From the NCBI RefSeq assembly GCF_001632745.1, contig NZ_LQRT01000060.1, forward strand, positions 266,357 through 330,356: a stretch of 64,000 bases of DNA, written 5' to 3'. Each line of letters begins with the position of its first letter. Position 1 is the stretch's first letter. The translations under genes and the position numbers were made by a program. Source of the DNA: Aquimarina aggregata. Lineage in GTDB: Bacteria; Bacteroidota; Bacteroidia; Flavobacteriales; Flavobacteriaceae. Of the stretch, positions 26,115 to 35,350 are shown piece after piece. The notes beneath the pieces are model-generated. The model was given only the letters and a program-made list of their open reading frames with translations, searched no databases and had not been told where the DNA came from.

Positions 26115-27647
26115 TTATTTAAGTTGAAATTCGGGGATATCTACGATGTAGTTTAAGAAGGCAAAGAATTGCTCTGCTACCTCTGCGCGATCTAGTCTCC
26201 ATATAGCGGGATCCATGGCATCTGGCTCATAATAACTAGGAGGAAAGGCAGGTACATCTTTAAATACACCCAAAATTTCATTATAAATTACAGGATCGGC
26301 TATGCCTCTTGGGAAAAAGTAATTCACTAATGCTCTTACTACAATATCAACTTCATCGGCACTTAAAGTAGTGGCAAGATTACCATCTCCTGCAGCACCA
26401 ATTGGTAATCCCACGACAAAATCCCTAAATTGTTGTTGGTTTTCCATCCAGGCTCTGTTGATAAGAAATCGTGCACTTTCCCATCGACCTATTAAATAGT
26501 CAGGACTGATCCAATCCTCATCACCTTGCCAACCTTCAACATCTATAGGATTTAATACATCTTGACCCAAAATACGAACTGTACCTCTTATAAAATCATT
26601 CACATCTGTGGAAGATAAAGTAAATCCCAGTTCGTTATAAAAACAAATCATTAAATCACAAGGACTTTTAATAATAGCTCCTATAGCTTCATTATTAAAA
26701 AAGTGCTGGCTTTTAAAAAGTTGGCGAAGTACCGGTGCAATATCAAAATTATTATCAATAAAGGTTTGCGCCATCTGTGCAACAATAGCTTCACTACATG
26801 TAGGACTTACAAAATAAGCGTACAATTTAGTGCAAATAAATGTTGCTACTTGTGTAGTTCTTTGTTGGAATAAAATATTAATGACATCGTCATAGGTCCA
26901 ATTTCCAGATTGACCAAAAATGGTTTTGTTGTCATTACTAAATTGTGCTGGATTAAATAAAATGTCTCCCCAAGGGATATCATTTGTATCTACATAACCT
27001 GTAAGAGCTTTTGAGGTTTCTTGAATATCATCTTCGGTATAATCATTATCTACTCCAAGAGTAAAAAGCTCATATAACTCTCTTGCATAATTCTCATTTG
27101 GTCTATCTCTAATATTTTCATCACCATTAAGATATACTAACATTGCATTTGATATGCCAATATCGTATACAAAATCTCTAAAATTACCTAAGGCATGCAT
27201 TTGCAGCATAGAATAATACTGCGCTTGATACGCTGGGCTTCGATACGTATCATCTTCGGTAACAAAATGATTACTCCAAAATAGAGTTAATCGATCTCGA
27301 ACACCATTTTGAATCAGATCACCTACCATTTGGTTTTTTCCTTCGCGTCTGTAGAAACCAACATCATTATCTTGATTAGCCATTTCAGCGGCTTCAAACT
27401 GATCTCGATCCCATAGACCCCAAGGTGGTAATGGAGTTGTATTTAATGCTATAGCATTATCAATCATAGTATCGACTAGAGCCGATGGACTGTTGGATAG
27501 TGCAGATAAAACATCTGCTTTAGAGGCACCAAACCCAAGTCTTCGATATAAATGATTTATTTTTGTTACGTTCCAAGGATCAGTTGCCGAGGGCACATAG
27601 GGATCCAAAGAATCTAGATTACAAGAAGTATCAGATATCATAGGCAT
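26115..27647 (-). CDS. DUF1800 domain-containing protein
   Basis: A 510-residue protein with the DUF1800 pattern: HLYRRLGFGASKADV near the start, LTLFWSNHFVT, NENYARELYELFTLGV, and LKSQHFF followed by KSPCDLMI. The biochemical function is unknown. The DUF1800-DUF1501 pair is a recurrent two-gene unit in Bacteroidota, Planctomycetes and Proteobacteria. No clear signal peptide is visible at the N-terminus. It is the first gene of the operon. Confidence 0.9.
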   Translation of the reverse strand: MPMISDTSCNLDSLDPYVPSATDPWNVTKINHLYRRLGFGASKADVLSALSNSPSALVDTMIDNAIALNTTPLPPWGLWDRDQFEAAEMANQDNDVGFYRREGKNQMVGDLIQNGVRDRLTLFWSNHFVTEDDTYRSPAYQAQYYSMLQMHALGNFRDFVYDIGISNAMLVYLNGDENIRDRPNENYARELYELFTLGVDNDYTEDDIQETSKALTGYVDTNDIPWGDILFNPAQFSNDNKTIFGQSGNWTYDDVINILFQQRTTQVATFICTKLYAYFVSPTCSEAIVAQMAQTFIDNNFDIAPVLRQLFKSQHFFNNEAIGAIIKSPCDLMICFYNELGFTLSSTDVNDFIRGTVRILGQDVLNPIDVEGWQGDEDWISPDYLIGRWESARFLINRAWMENQQQFRDFVVGLPIGAAGDGNLATTLSADEVDIVVRALVNYFFPRGIADPVIYNEILGVFKDVPAFPPSYYEPDAMDPAIWRLDRAEVAEQFFAFLNYIVDIPEFQLK

Positions 27648-27747
27648 TCACGTTTTAGTAGTAAAGTTGAGGGACAAATTCAACACAATATAATAGATTA
27701 TAACGAAAGTATTTGTTAATTAGTATTCAAATTTGAAATTTTAAGAA

Positions 27748-28644
27748 ATGTTAACCCCTGATTTTGTTAGTCCTGGAGATAAAATTGCAATAGTATCTAC
27801 CGCTAGAAAGATTGATTTTAGAGAGATAAGAGAGGCAATTAATATATTAGAAAAGTGGGGTTTGGATCCCATTATAGGTGAAACAATAGGTAAACAAAAT
27901 CATCAATTCGCTGGTTCTGATCAAGAAAGAGTAAATGATTTTCAGAAAATGCTGGACGATGATGAGATCAAAGCAATATGGTGCGCTAGAGGAGGATATG
28001 GCACTATAAGAATTGTAGATCACATTAATTTTGAAGGTTTTTGTAAAAAGCCAAAATGGATAATCGGGTATTCAGATATTACCGTACTTCATTCTCATAT
28101 TCATAATTTAGGTATTTGTTCCTTGCATGCAGCCATGCCAATAGATGTACATAAAGGTAGCGATGCGTCTAGAAATTCACTTCATGATATCATTTTTGGA
28201 GAAAAAGTAAGCTATACTATAAATCCATCAAAAAAGAATGTTTCTGGAAGTTGTAAAGGACAATTAATAGGAGGTAATTTATCTATTTTATATTCATTAT
28301 GTGGTTCTAAATCCTCTTTAGATACAACAGGTAAAATTTTGTGTATAGAAGATTTGGATGAATATCTTTACCATATTGATCGTATGCTCTATAACTTAAA
28401 AAGGAATGGCTGCTTTGACCAATTATCGGGTTTGATAGTAGGTGGTATGAGTAAGATGCATGACAATAATATACCTTTTGGAAAAAAAGCAAAAGGTATT
28501 ATTTTGGATGTAGTTTCGGATTATAATTTTCCTGTAGTTTTTAATTTTCCTATGGGGCATATAGAGGATAATAGAGCACTGATGTTAGGTGCAGAAGCAT
28601 TTCTTGAAATAAAAGAAGACGAAGTTAAACTTGAATATATATAG
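27748..28644 (+). CDS. LD-carboxypeptidase (peptidase family S66)
   Basis: A 298-residue MccF/LdcA-like enzyme. Visible motifs are the N-terminal LTPDFVSPGDKIAIVSTA, WCARGGYGTIRI, the nucleophile serine in GYSDITVL, the IEDLDEYLYHIDRML block containing the catalytic glutamate, and GHIEDNRALMLG with the histidine. It trims the terminal D-Ala from muropeptide tetrapeptides during cell-wall recycling; some relatives cleave microcin C-type compounds. The yraN gene starts 3 bp after its stop. Confidence 0.9.
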   Translation: MLTPDFVSPGDKIAIVSTARKIDFREIREAINILEKWGLDPIIGETIGKQNHQFAGSDQERVNDFQKMLDDDEIKAIWCARGGYGTIRIVDHINFEGFCKKPKWIIGYSDITVLHSHIHNLGICSLHAAMPIDVHKGSDASRNSLHDIIFGEKVSYTINPSKKNVSGSCKGQLIGGNLSILYSLCGSKSSLDTTGKILCIEDLDEYLYHIDRMLYNLKRNGCFDQLSGLIVGGMSKMHDNNIPFGKKAKGIILDVVSDYNFPVVFNFPMGHIEDNRALMLGAEAFLEIKEDEVKLEYI

Positions 28645-28647
28645 GAT

Positions 28648-29007
28648 ATGGCCGAACATAATGCTCTTGGGAAAAAAGGAGAACAAATGGCTGCCGATTT
28701 TTTAGTAAATCACGGGTATACTATTTTAGAAAAGAATTATAGATACCTTAAGTCCGAAATTGATATTATTGCTCAAAAAGGAACTATTGTTGTTGCTGTA
28801 GAGGTTAAAACTAGAAGCACCCCAGAATTTGGTAATCCGCAAGATTTTGTAAAACCTAAACAAATGCAATCATTGGTAAAAACAATCGATTATTACGTTA
28901 TAGAAAATGATCTGGATGTAGAAGTACGTTTTGATATTATAGCGATTATAAAGAATGCATCAGGAACCAAAATAGAACATCTTGAAGATGCTTTTTATCA
29001 TTTTTAA
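28648..29007 (+). CDS. YraN-family (UPF0102) endonuclease-like protein
   Basis: A 119-residue PD-(D/E)xK nuclease-fold protein. The family pattern is complete: GKKGEQMAADFL, NYRYLKSEIDIIAQ, VAVEVKTRS and RFDIIAI. The active-site acid and lysine are in VEVKTR. Its substrate is unknown; a role in DNA processing or repair is usually assumed. Very tightly coupled to the upstream LD-carboxypeptidase gene. Confidence 0.92.
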   Translation: MAEHNALGKKGEQMAADFLVNHGYTILEKNYRYLKSEIDIIAQKGTIVVAVEVKTRSTPEFGNPQDFVKPKQMQSLVKTIDYYVIENDLDVEVRFDIIAIIKNASGTKIEHLEDAFYHF

Positions 29008-29149
29008 TATGAAGTGGTTTAAACTTTTTTCAATTCGCTATAAAAATGTCCTTTTTCACTCATATTTATCTTTTTCTTACTGCGTAGCGCTACTATGAAG
29101 CGCAAAAACACACTTCAATTGATCAAAAAAATTTAAACCACTTCTATAT
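29008..29149. repeat. Long imperfect inverted repeat, possible MITE
   Basis: Arms GAAGTGGTTTAAA (29011-29023) and its exact complement (29132-29144) bracket about 110 bp. Additional pairing extends inward (a run of T with CAATT against AATTG and a run of A). A central GTAGCGCTAC palindrome is present. The element fills the whole gap from the yraN stop to the start of the next gene. It could be a small non-autonomous transposable element or a large transcript hairpin. Confidence 0.5.
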
Positions 29150-30041
29150 GAGATATCGTAAACTAGGAAATTCTGAATTAACAATAAGTGAGGTTTCTTT
29201 TGGATGTATGTCCTTAGAAAGTGAAGCTATTGCCAAAGAACTTATTCATTACGCTATAGATAAAGGGGTTAATTATTTTGATACAGCAGATTTATATCAA
29301 AGTGGAGAGAACGAGGTAATGCTAGGTAAATCTATAAAAGGCATTCGAAACGATCTTATTATCGCAACTAAAGTGGGTAATCAGTTGCGTAAGGATCATA
29401 GTGGTTGGGATTGGAACCCCAGCAAGAAATATATAATTGAAGCCGTAGAGAAGAGTTTACTAAGGTTACAAACAGATTATATTGATCTTTATCAATTACA
29501 TGGCGGAACCATAGATGATCCTATTGATGAAACAATTGATGCATTCGAGACTCTTAAAAAATCAGGTAAAATTCGATATTATGGTATTTCTTCAATACGA
29601 CCTAATGTTATAAAAGAATATGTTAAAAGGTCAAATATCACAAGTGTTATGATGCAATACAGTTTATTAGATAGACGACCAGAAGAAGAATGCCTGGATT
29701 TATTGTTGAAAAAGAATATTGGGGTCTTAACCAGAGGAACAGTAGCCAAAGGATTACTTGCGGGTAAGCCTGTAAAAGCGTATTTGGAACATGATGAGGC
29801 TCAAGTTGCATCTGCAGTAGCGATTTTAAATCAAATTTCTAAAGGAGGTAAAACAATGTGTCAAAGTGCAATTAACTATGTGTTAGCACATCCGGCTATT
29901 ACTTCTGCAGTTTTGGGAGCTCGTTCAAAAGATCAGTTAAAAGAATGTTTACAGTACGATAATGATCAAAACCTATCTGTAGAAGATATGTTGGTGTTGA
30001 AAAATGGTGTAACACAAAATAGATATACAGCACATAAATAA
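29148..30041 (+). CDS. Aldo/keto reductase
   Basis: A 297-residue TIM-barrel oxidoreductase. The tetrad is visible: aspartate and tyrosine in YFDTADLYQSGENE, lysine in IIATKVG and histidine in YQLHGGTID. The NADPH-binding end includes VLGARSKDQL. Substrate probably a sugar or aldehyde; unknown here. The start codon lies within the right arm of the inverted repeat at 29008-29149, so expression may depend on that element. Confidence 0.9.
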   Translation: MRYRKLGNSELTISEVSFGCMSLESEAIAKELIHYAIDKGVNYFDTADLYQSGENEVMLGKSIKGIRNDLIIATKVGNQLRKDHSGWDWNPSKKYIIEAVEKSLLRLQTDYIDLYQLHGGTIDDPIDETIDAFETLKKSGKIRYYGISSIRPNVIKEYVKRSNITSVMMQYSLLDRRPEEECLDLLLKKNIGVLTRGTVAKGLLAGKPVKAYLEHDEAQVASAVAILNQISKGGKTMCQSAINYVLAHPAITSAVLGARSKDQLKECLQYDNDQNLSVEDMLVLKNGVTQNRYTAHK

Positions 30042-30154
30042 GGATCTGCTTTTTAAAAAATATGCTGTAACAGTCTGTTTTTAGAGTACGATTGCATCCA
30101 TTCGGTCGAAATAGCTATGATGTTACTCTAGTTTTATCAAAAAAATATAGATAT

Positions 30155-31273
30155 ATGAAATCATTTGAATTTATAGATCTAATTCTGTTTTTAGGAATTA
30201 GTCAAGGTATCTTTTTGGCAGTGACAATTCAGATGATTCGTAACAGGAATAAAGGTGCAAATAAAATCCTGTCCTTAGTGCTGTTATTAGCAGTTCTTAT
30301 GTTGTTAGGAAGATTGGTTTATTTTAAATTTTTAACACCAAGATTTTTACAATGGACAGTATTAGTAGATACAGTTATTTTTATTTTTGGCCCACTATGT
30401 TACGAGTATTTTAGGCGAATAGCATTTGCTAATAATGATACGTTTAAGCTACCTAAAATACATTATTTATTAGCACTATTACATTTTTTATTTTTTTGTT
30501 ATACCATATCATTATCAGAAGAAATATTTTCAAAAAAAATGAATTCAGGATTTTTCAGGATTCCTTTTTTTGTTATCGAAGGAGTTGGGGTTATAGCTAA
30601 TTTCTATTATTGGATACTTAATTTTAAGCTACTAAAAAAGTATATTAAAGAAGAAAAAAATGCAGTTTCTTATCATCAAAATTTATTATCATTTTTAAAG
30701 TTTTTTCAGATAGCTGTAGGTGTTTTTTTAATGATGTGGGCCATAAACTATATCGCAATTTATTTCTTTAACCACTCAATACAATTTATAGGGTATAATT
30801 CTATGTGGGGAGCCATATCCATCTTTATTTTTGTAGTAGGTTATTACAGTCTTAAAGAACCAGAACTTTTTAGAATGCCTTTTCAAAAAGAGAAAGTAAA
30901 ACTATCAAAGCGTTTACCGCAAGATGAAATAATTTCTTTGGGAAAAAAATTAGATGACTTAATCAAAAAAGAAAAAATATTTTTGAAACCTGATTTAACG
31001 CTTAGAGATCTTGCAATAAGGTTAAATACTTCTTCACATAATGTATCATGGTATCTTAATACTATCTTAAGAATTAATTTTTATGATTACATCAATCGCA
31101 ATAGAGTTCTTGAGTTTTTAAAACGTATTGAAAAAGAAGAGCATCTTAATCATACGATTCTTGCTATTGCTATGGAAGTGGGTTTTAATTCAAAATCTAC
31201 CTTTAATAAAGCGTTCAAATTAGAAATGAATACAACGCCTAGTAATTATATAAAAGGATTAAAAGCAGCCTAA
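30155..31273 (+). CDS. Membrane-anchored AraC-family regulator (7TM-HTH)
   Basis: A 372-residue regulator with seven predicted membrane segments in residues 1-235 and an AraC DNA-binding domain at about 275-370 (ILAIAMEVGFNSKSTFNKAFK, ending TTPSNYI). It resembles the regulator at 2943 most closely, including a KEPELF segment after the last membrane helix. I chose the ATG at 30155 (MKSFEFIDLIL); an ATG 21 codons upstream gives a non-membrane leader. The NHL lipoprotein gene follows 81 bp downstream and may be its target. Confidence 0.85.
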   Translation: MKSFEFIDLILFLGISQGIFLAVTIQMIRNRNKGANKILSLVLLLAVLMLLGRLVYFKFLTPRFLQWTVLVDTVIFIFGPLCYEYFRRIAFANNDTFKLPKIHYLLALLHFLFFCYTISLSEEIFSKKMNSGFFRIPFFVIEGVGVIANFYYWILNFKLLKKYIKEEKNAVSYHQNLLSFLKFFQIAVGVFLMMWAINYIAIYFFNHSIQFIGYNSMWGAISIFIFVVGYYSLKEPELFRMPFQKEKVKLSKRLPQDEIISLGKKLDDLIKKEKIFLKPDLTLRDLAIRLNTSSHNVSWYLNTILRINFYDYINRNRVLEFLKRIEKEEHLNHTILAIAMEVGFNSKSTFNKAFKLEMNTTPSNYIKGLKAA

Positions 31274-31354
31274 AAAAAGGTACGAGTATATCCAAGCTGT
31301 CGATTTTTGTGATAGTCTAAGTTAGTTTCGAGCTTAACTTAAAAATCACTTATC

Positions 31355-32287
31355 ATGAAAACATGTATTAAAAACAGTAGTGCGAAAACAATTCTTTTTT
31401 TCGCTGTAATGGGGTTGTCGATTATAGTTTCTTCTTGTTATGGAGATGGTTTTGATCCAGAACTCGAAGTAGAAACAGTTGTCACAGATTTTGCCGGAAA
31501 TGACGCTGTTAGTGTCGATAAATTTGGGAATGTTTATGTTTCTGAATTTGGTCAGTTTGTCGGGGCGAATGGAAACGGAACAAGAGTGTTTAAAGTGTCT
31601 AAAAGTGGTGATGTCACAGAGTTTGCATCAGGTCTAACAGGTCCTTTAGGAAATGCAATTGATGCACAAGGTAATCTTTACGTTGTTAATGGAAGCGGAG
31701 ACGGAGCAGGAGACATTCTGAAAATCACACCAGACGGATCTCAAACTGTTTTAGCAACTATTAATGGATTTCCTTCTGGTTTAACATTAGATCATCATAA
31801 AAATATTTATGTATCAAATTTTGGCACACCAACAGTTCATAGAATTACACCTCAAGGAGAAGTGACTGTATATGCGTCAGATCCTAGATTAGCAGGTGGA
31901 GTAGGAGTTGATTTTGATCGTAAAGGAAATCTTATCGTCGGTAATTTTGCAACTGCAGATATCTTGTCCATCAACCCAGAAGGAATTGTTACACTAATTA
32001 CTACTATTCCTAATGCCGTAGTTAATGGTTTTGGAATTGGCTATATAACCGTTGTCGGTAATTCTGTTTTTGCGACTGGTATTGGCGTAAATAAAATATT
32101 TAGGGTTACTCTAGATGGTCAGGTAGAAGAATTTGCTGGTAATGGCAATGCCGCGGTGGTAGATGGTCTTATTAACGAAGCGTCTTTTAATGGACCGAAT
32201 GGGATAACTGCAGATAAATATGGTAAGGTACTTTATATTTCAGAATTTGGAGGAACAGGTGCTCTAAGAAAAATAAAGCTAAGATAG
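31355..32287 (+). CDS. NHL/SMP-30-like beta-propeller lipoprotein
   Basis: A 310-residue protein with signal peptide and lipobox VSSC at about residue 28. The mature part is a six-bladed propeller of NHL/gluconolactonase type, with repeats such as AVSVDKFGNVYVSEFG, AIDAQGNLYVVNG, LTLDHHKNIYVSNFG, GVDFDRKGNLIVGNF and GITADKYGKVLYISEFG. It probably binds a small molecule or partner at the cell surface. It sits between a 7TM-AraC gene and a GG-leader peptide gene. Confidence 0.85.
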   Translation: MKTCIKNSSAKTILFFAVMGLSIIVSSCYGDGFDPELEVETVVTDFAGNDAVSVDKFGNVYVSEFGQFVGANGNGTRVFKVSKSGDVTEFASGLTGPLGNAIDAQGNLYVVNGSGDGAGDILKITPDGSQTVLATINGFPSGLTLDHHKNIYVSNFGTPTVHRITPQGEVTVYASDPRLAGGVGVDFDRKGNLIVGNFATADILSINPEGIVTLITTIPNAVVNGFGIGYITVVGNSVFATGIGVNKIFRVTLDGQVEEFAGNGNAAVVDGLINEASFNGPNGITADKYGKVLYISEFGGTGALRKIKLR

Positions 32288-32385
32288 TAGGTATTTATTA
32301 TTTAATAATCTGACATTTAGCGTGTTGTAGTAAAATCAATTTGATATCTTTAAATAGGTAAATTTTAATCTTAAAACCAGTTATT

Positions 32386-32556
32386 ATGTTACAAACAATT
32401 TTAAATCATCAAGGAGTTAAGCAACTAGACAAAAATCAACAACAAATTATCAATGGTGGTGGGGGACTAAATTCATTTTGTCACTCTGGTGATGATTGCG
32501 ATTATCCCTATATCTGTGCTGGATGTATATGCAGACCTGTTGGAGGTCCAGTATAG
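32386..32556 (+). CDS. GG-leader cysteine-rich peptide precursor (56 aa)
   Basis: The first 27 residues (starting MLQTILNHQGVKQLDK, then QQQIINGGGG) closely follow the leader type seen in Bacteroidota bacteriocin-like peptides, with a multiple-glycine cleavage site. The 29-residue core has five cysteines spaced C-x5-C-x5-C-x2-C-x-C, reminiscent of small disulfide-knotted peptides. There is no adjacent peptidase-transporter or modification enzyme. A weak promoter-like TTG / TATCTTTA pair lies about 40 bp upstream, and a strong hairpin follows. The product could be an antimicrobial or signalling peptide. Confidence 0.75.
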   Translation: MLQTILNHQGVKQLDKNQQQIINGGGGLNSFCHSGDDCDYPYICAGCICRPVGGPV

Positions 32557-32590
32557 GTTTAAAAGAAAACAATAAGGCAAATTCTTACGA

Positions 32591-32626
32591 AAACAGGATC
32601 AGAATGTTTGCATTCTGATCCTGTTT
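32591..32626. terminator. Strong stem-loop after the GG peptide gene
   Basis: A 16-bp perfect stem (32591-32606 with 32611-32626) and a 4-nt TTTG loop, followed by a short T-rich stretch. Placed 35 bp after the peptide stop. Confidence 0.8.
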
Positions 32627-32760
32627 GATTTTATATTGAATCCCTATTGGATTTTATGTAGAATATTAAGTGTCAAAATATTAAATCCTGCTATTGAAGA
32701 ATTGTTTTGATTAAATTCGTTATGATAATGATTATAAATACAATTAAGGTTTTCATGTGG

Positions 32761-33951
32761 TTAGGATTTAGATAAAAATAGCTTTACAAAAGTATAAGCG
32801 TGATTAAACAAATCAGATGCAGAACCACTTTTGTTCATAAGTAAAGAAATAGATAAATCGTATTCTGGAAATAATATAAACACAGAGGTTGCTCCGTATG
32901 CAACACCGGCATGATGTAGTATTTGGACATCACGTTTATCATTAAAAATAGATTGAATAGTGTCATTACGCCATCCAATAGCATAATTTTGCTTATTCAC
33001 CTTTCCGTTGGTTAAGATAATAGGTTGTATTAATGAGGTTACAATAGTATCATTTAGTATTTTCTTGTTTAAAAAAGCGTTACCTAAAGTTACCAGATCA
33101 CTTGGTGTTGCAATAAATCCTCCACCAGCCCATTTATTACTGTTGTTGACCTTGAAAACTTCTTTGTATTGATTGTTCTCGACTTCGTAGAACTTAGATA
33201 AATTTTTTGGATTAGTAGATGGTTTTTCTGTTTCAATATGAATCTTTAAGGGATCAAATACATCAGTTTTCATAAAATCTGGGAATTCCTTTTTTGTAAC
33301 ACTTTCAATCATTGCACTTAACAAGGTGTAATTATAAGAACTATAGCTAAAATCAGAACCGGGAGTAAATAGTAATTTATCTCCATTAAATACTTCGATA
33401 CTGTTTTTTGCGGTTTGATATTCCTTGGTGTTGTAATATTCCCAGATCGGAAAACATAAACAAGTCCCGTAATTACGAATTCCTGAAGTATGCGAAGCCA
33501 ATTGTTTTACCGTAATTTCTGAAAGATTAGCACTACTATAAGGAATAATTTCTTTGACTTTAGTGGTGAAATCTAGTTTGTTATTCTGAATTAGAACACC
33601 TAATCCGATCGAAGTTACAGCCTTAGAAGTACTACCTATTCTGAATTTTGTGTGTATGTTAGCTTTTATTGATTTTTCAATGTCTTGATAACCAATAGCG
33701 TTAGACCATATAATTTTGTCATTTTGACCAATAGCAACAGAGAAAGCTGGTGTCTTAAGTTGGTTAAAAATGCTTGTAAGTAGATGATCTGCTTCTTTTA
33801 AAATTGAATCTTTATGTTGTTTAACTGGCCGTAATTGATTGGTTTGAGGATATGGAGACCACCCAGTATTGTAAACTAGGATAGGTTCAAAAAGATAAAA
33901 GCAAGTTGGTAGTACTATGATTATTATTAGAATTATGATTGTCTTTTTCAT
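32761..33951 (-). CDS. Serine beta-lactamase-like hydrolase
   Basis: A 396-residue class C beta-lactamase/penicillin-binding-protein-fold protein with an N-terminal hydrophobic anchor (residues 3-20). The nucleophile motif SxxK appears as STSK in RIGSTSKAVTSIG, a second motif as SYN in YSSYNYTLLSAM, and the third as HAG in LHHAGVAYG. Members act as esterases, D-aminopeptidases or peptidases. It is followed on the minus strand by nothing close, and the XRE membrane regulator gene lies 90 bp upstream. Confidence 0.87.
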   Translation of the reverse strand: MKKTIIILIIIIVLPTCFYLFEPILVYNTGWSPYPQTNQLRPVKQHKDSILKEADHLLTSIFNQLKTPAFSVAIGQNDKIIWSNAIGYQDIEKSIKANIHTKFRIGSTSKAVTSIGLGVLIQNNKLDFTTKVKEIIPYSSANLSEITVKQLASHTSGIRNYGTCLCFPIWEYYNTKEYQTAKNSIEVFNGDKLLFTPGSDFSYSSYNYTLLSAMIESVTKKEFPDFMKTDVFDPLKIHIETEKPSTNPKNLSKFYEVENNQYKEVFKVNNSNKWAGGGFIATPSDLVTLGNAFLNKKILNDTIVTSLIQPIILTNGKVNKQNYAIGWRNDTIQSIFNDKRDVQILHHAGVAYGATSVFILFPEYDLSISLLMNKSGSASDLFNHAYTFVKLFLSKS

Positions 33952-34038
33952 TTTCTATGTTTAAAATTAGGCATAAGTTTTCCCTCTTTATTGAAGAATT
34001 ACTCAATAAATGTCCTGAAGTATTTCGTGTTGAGTTGC

Positions 34039-34884
34039 TTATGAATTCTGATTCATTTCTGTTTGCTTTTCTTTAAGCATTTCAGAAACTTTGTAAAGCA
34101 GGATGATTTCTAAAATTATTGTTGGTGTAAGTACAAACATTCCTAGAAATGATAATACAATAGTGACTAGTAAACTATAGGTAACGATTTCAAAAATGCC
34201 GGTAACAGTTGCAATTGTTCCTAATCCATTTTTTAAGCGTAGTACAGATATTCCAAATAATATCCCGATGATACCAAAAGTAACAGCTTCTGCACCCATT
34301 AAAACTTCAGTGTCAAATGTTCCAAAATAAAGAGATAAAATATCATAGGCATAAAATATACAATTGATAAAAACAACAATAAAAGCGGTGATACGAAGCA
34401 AATAATTTTTAAAGATTTTTCCTGTAAGAATAAATCCACGAGTAAACAATAGAACAGATGTAAGGATGACCAATTTTAGAAGGATGTAAACAATGTTGTT
34501 AATGATCATTTCATCTTGAGCATACCTAAGATAATCTATGGCAAACTCTCCAAATCCAAGTAAGAAGTAGACGATACCACTAATCCATGCAATAGAAAGT
34601 TGTCGAGTAAGAAAATTAGCGTTCTTTTGGTCATCAATTTCAAGTAAAAATAGTTTTTTAAACTCTTTTGTAGCAGTAGAACTTTCTGTTTGAATTTTTT
34701 CTAAATCATAATCTAAGGCCGATAAAATTGTCTTTACAGTATAGCTCCTGGGCATTACCTCTCCAGCTTCAATACGTTGTATAGTACGAACACTAATGTT
34801 ACATTGTTCTACAAGTTCTTCTTGTGTAAGTCCTTTTGACTTTCTGAGTTCAGATATTTTTAAACCTAATGCTGGCTGTTTCAT
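34039..34884 (-). CDS. XRE-family regulator with membrane domain
   Basis: A 281-residue protein. Residues about 5-60 form a HTH_3 domain (LKISELRKSKGLTQEELVEQCNIS, then TIQRIEAGEVMPR). Residues about 95-265 hold five or six membrane helices. It resembles membrane-bound XRE regulators that respond to envelope conditions. I chose the ATG at 34884 (MKQPALGL); a start 21 codons upstream adds an uncharacteristic leader. The beta-lactamase-like gene lies directly downstream on the same strand and may be cotranscribed. Two direct repeats upstream could be its own operator. Confidence 0.83.
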   Translation of the reverse strand: MKQPALGLKISELRKSKGLTQEELVEQCNISVRTIQRIEAGEVMPRSYTVKTILSALDYDLEKIQTESSTATKEFKKLFLLEIDDQKNANFLTRQLSIAWISGIVYFLLGFGEFAIDYLRYAQDEMIINNIVYILLKLVILTSVLLFTRGFILTGKIFKNYLLRITAFIVVFINCIFYAYDILSLYFGTFDTEVLMGAEAVTFGIIGILFGISVLRLKNGLGTIATVTGIFEIVTYSLLVTIVLSFLGMFVLTPTIILEIILLYKVSEMLKEKQTEMNQNS

Positions 34885-34993
34885 GATTCTTAAGTTTTTA
34901 GTTGTATTCTGGTGATCACTAGAACTTGGTTTCATTTTCTTCAGCAATATTAAATTATAACATTAGTTTGTCAAATATTTTAGCTTGTCTTTG

Positions 34994-35012
34994 ACCCGCC
35001 ATTTACCCGCCA
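34994..35012. promoter_or_regulatory. Direct repeat upstream of the XRE regulator gene
   Basis: ACCCGCCA occurs twice (34994-35001 and 35005-35012), with an 11-bp period, in a GC-poor region about 110 bp upstream of the XRE gene start. The helical-turn spacing suggests an operator. Confidence 0.4.
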
Positions 35013-35350
35013 ATTGGGATATAGGTAGAAGTTTCAAAGCTTTTGGGTTTTTATTTTGAATTCGAAATATAGGAATTATTCTATTGGGATGAGGTATTGA
35101 TTATTTAAGAAATTAATTTTTATCAATACTTTGTTATGTGTTTTTTAAGCACTTTTAAGATTAGATCTTGAAGATAGTATTCTGATTAATACATGTATGT
35201 TTCGGGGAAAAATATTGTTTTTTGCAAGCTAGATAGTCTACATTAGTTTTAATTAATGCGTCTTAGTTTAAATTGTTAAGTAATTACAGATTGATCACTT
35301 TATTTTGAATGGTATGAGCAAACTTTAAGGTTTTAAAAAATCCTTTTCCT
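35013..35350. other. Intergenic stretch without a recognised gene
   Basis: About 340 bp of AT-rich DNA between divergently placed regulatory sequence and a small hypothetical gene. I see no convincing frame, RNA or repeat. Confidence 0.4.
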
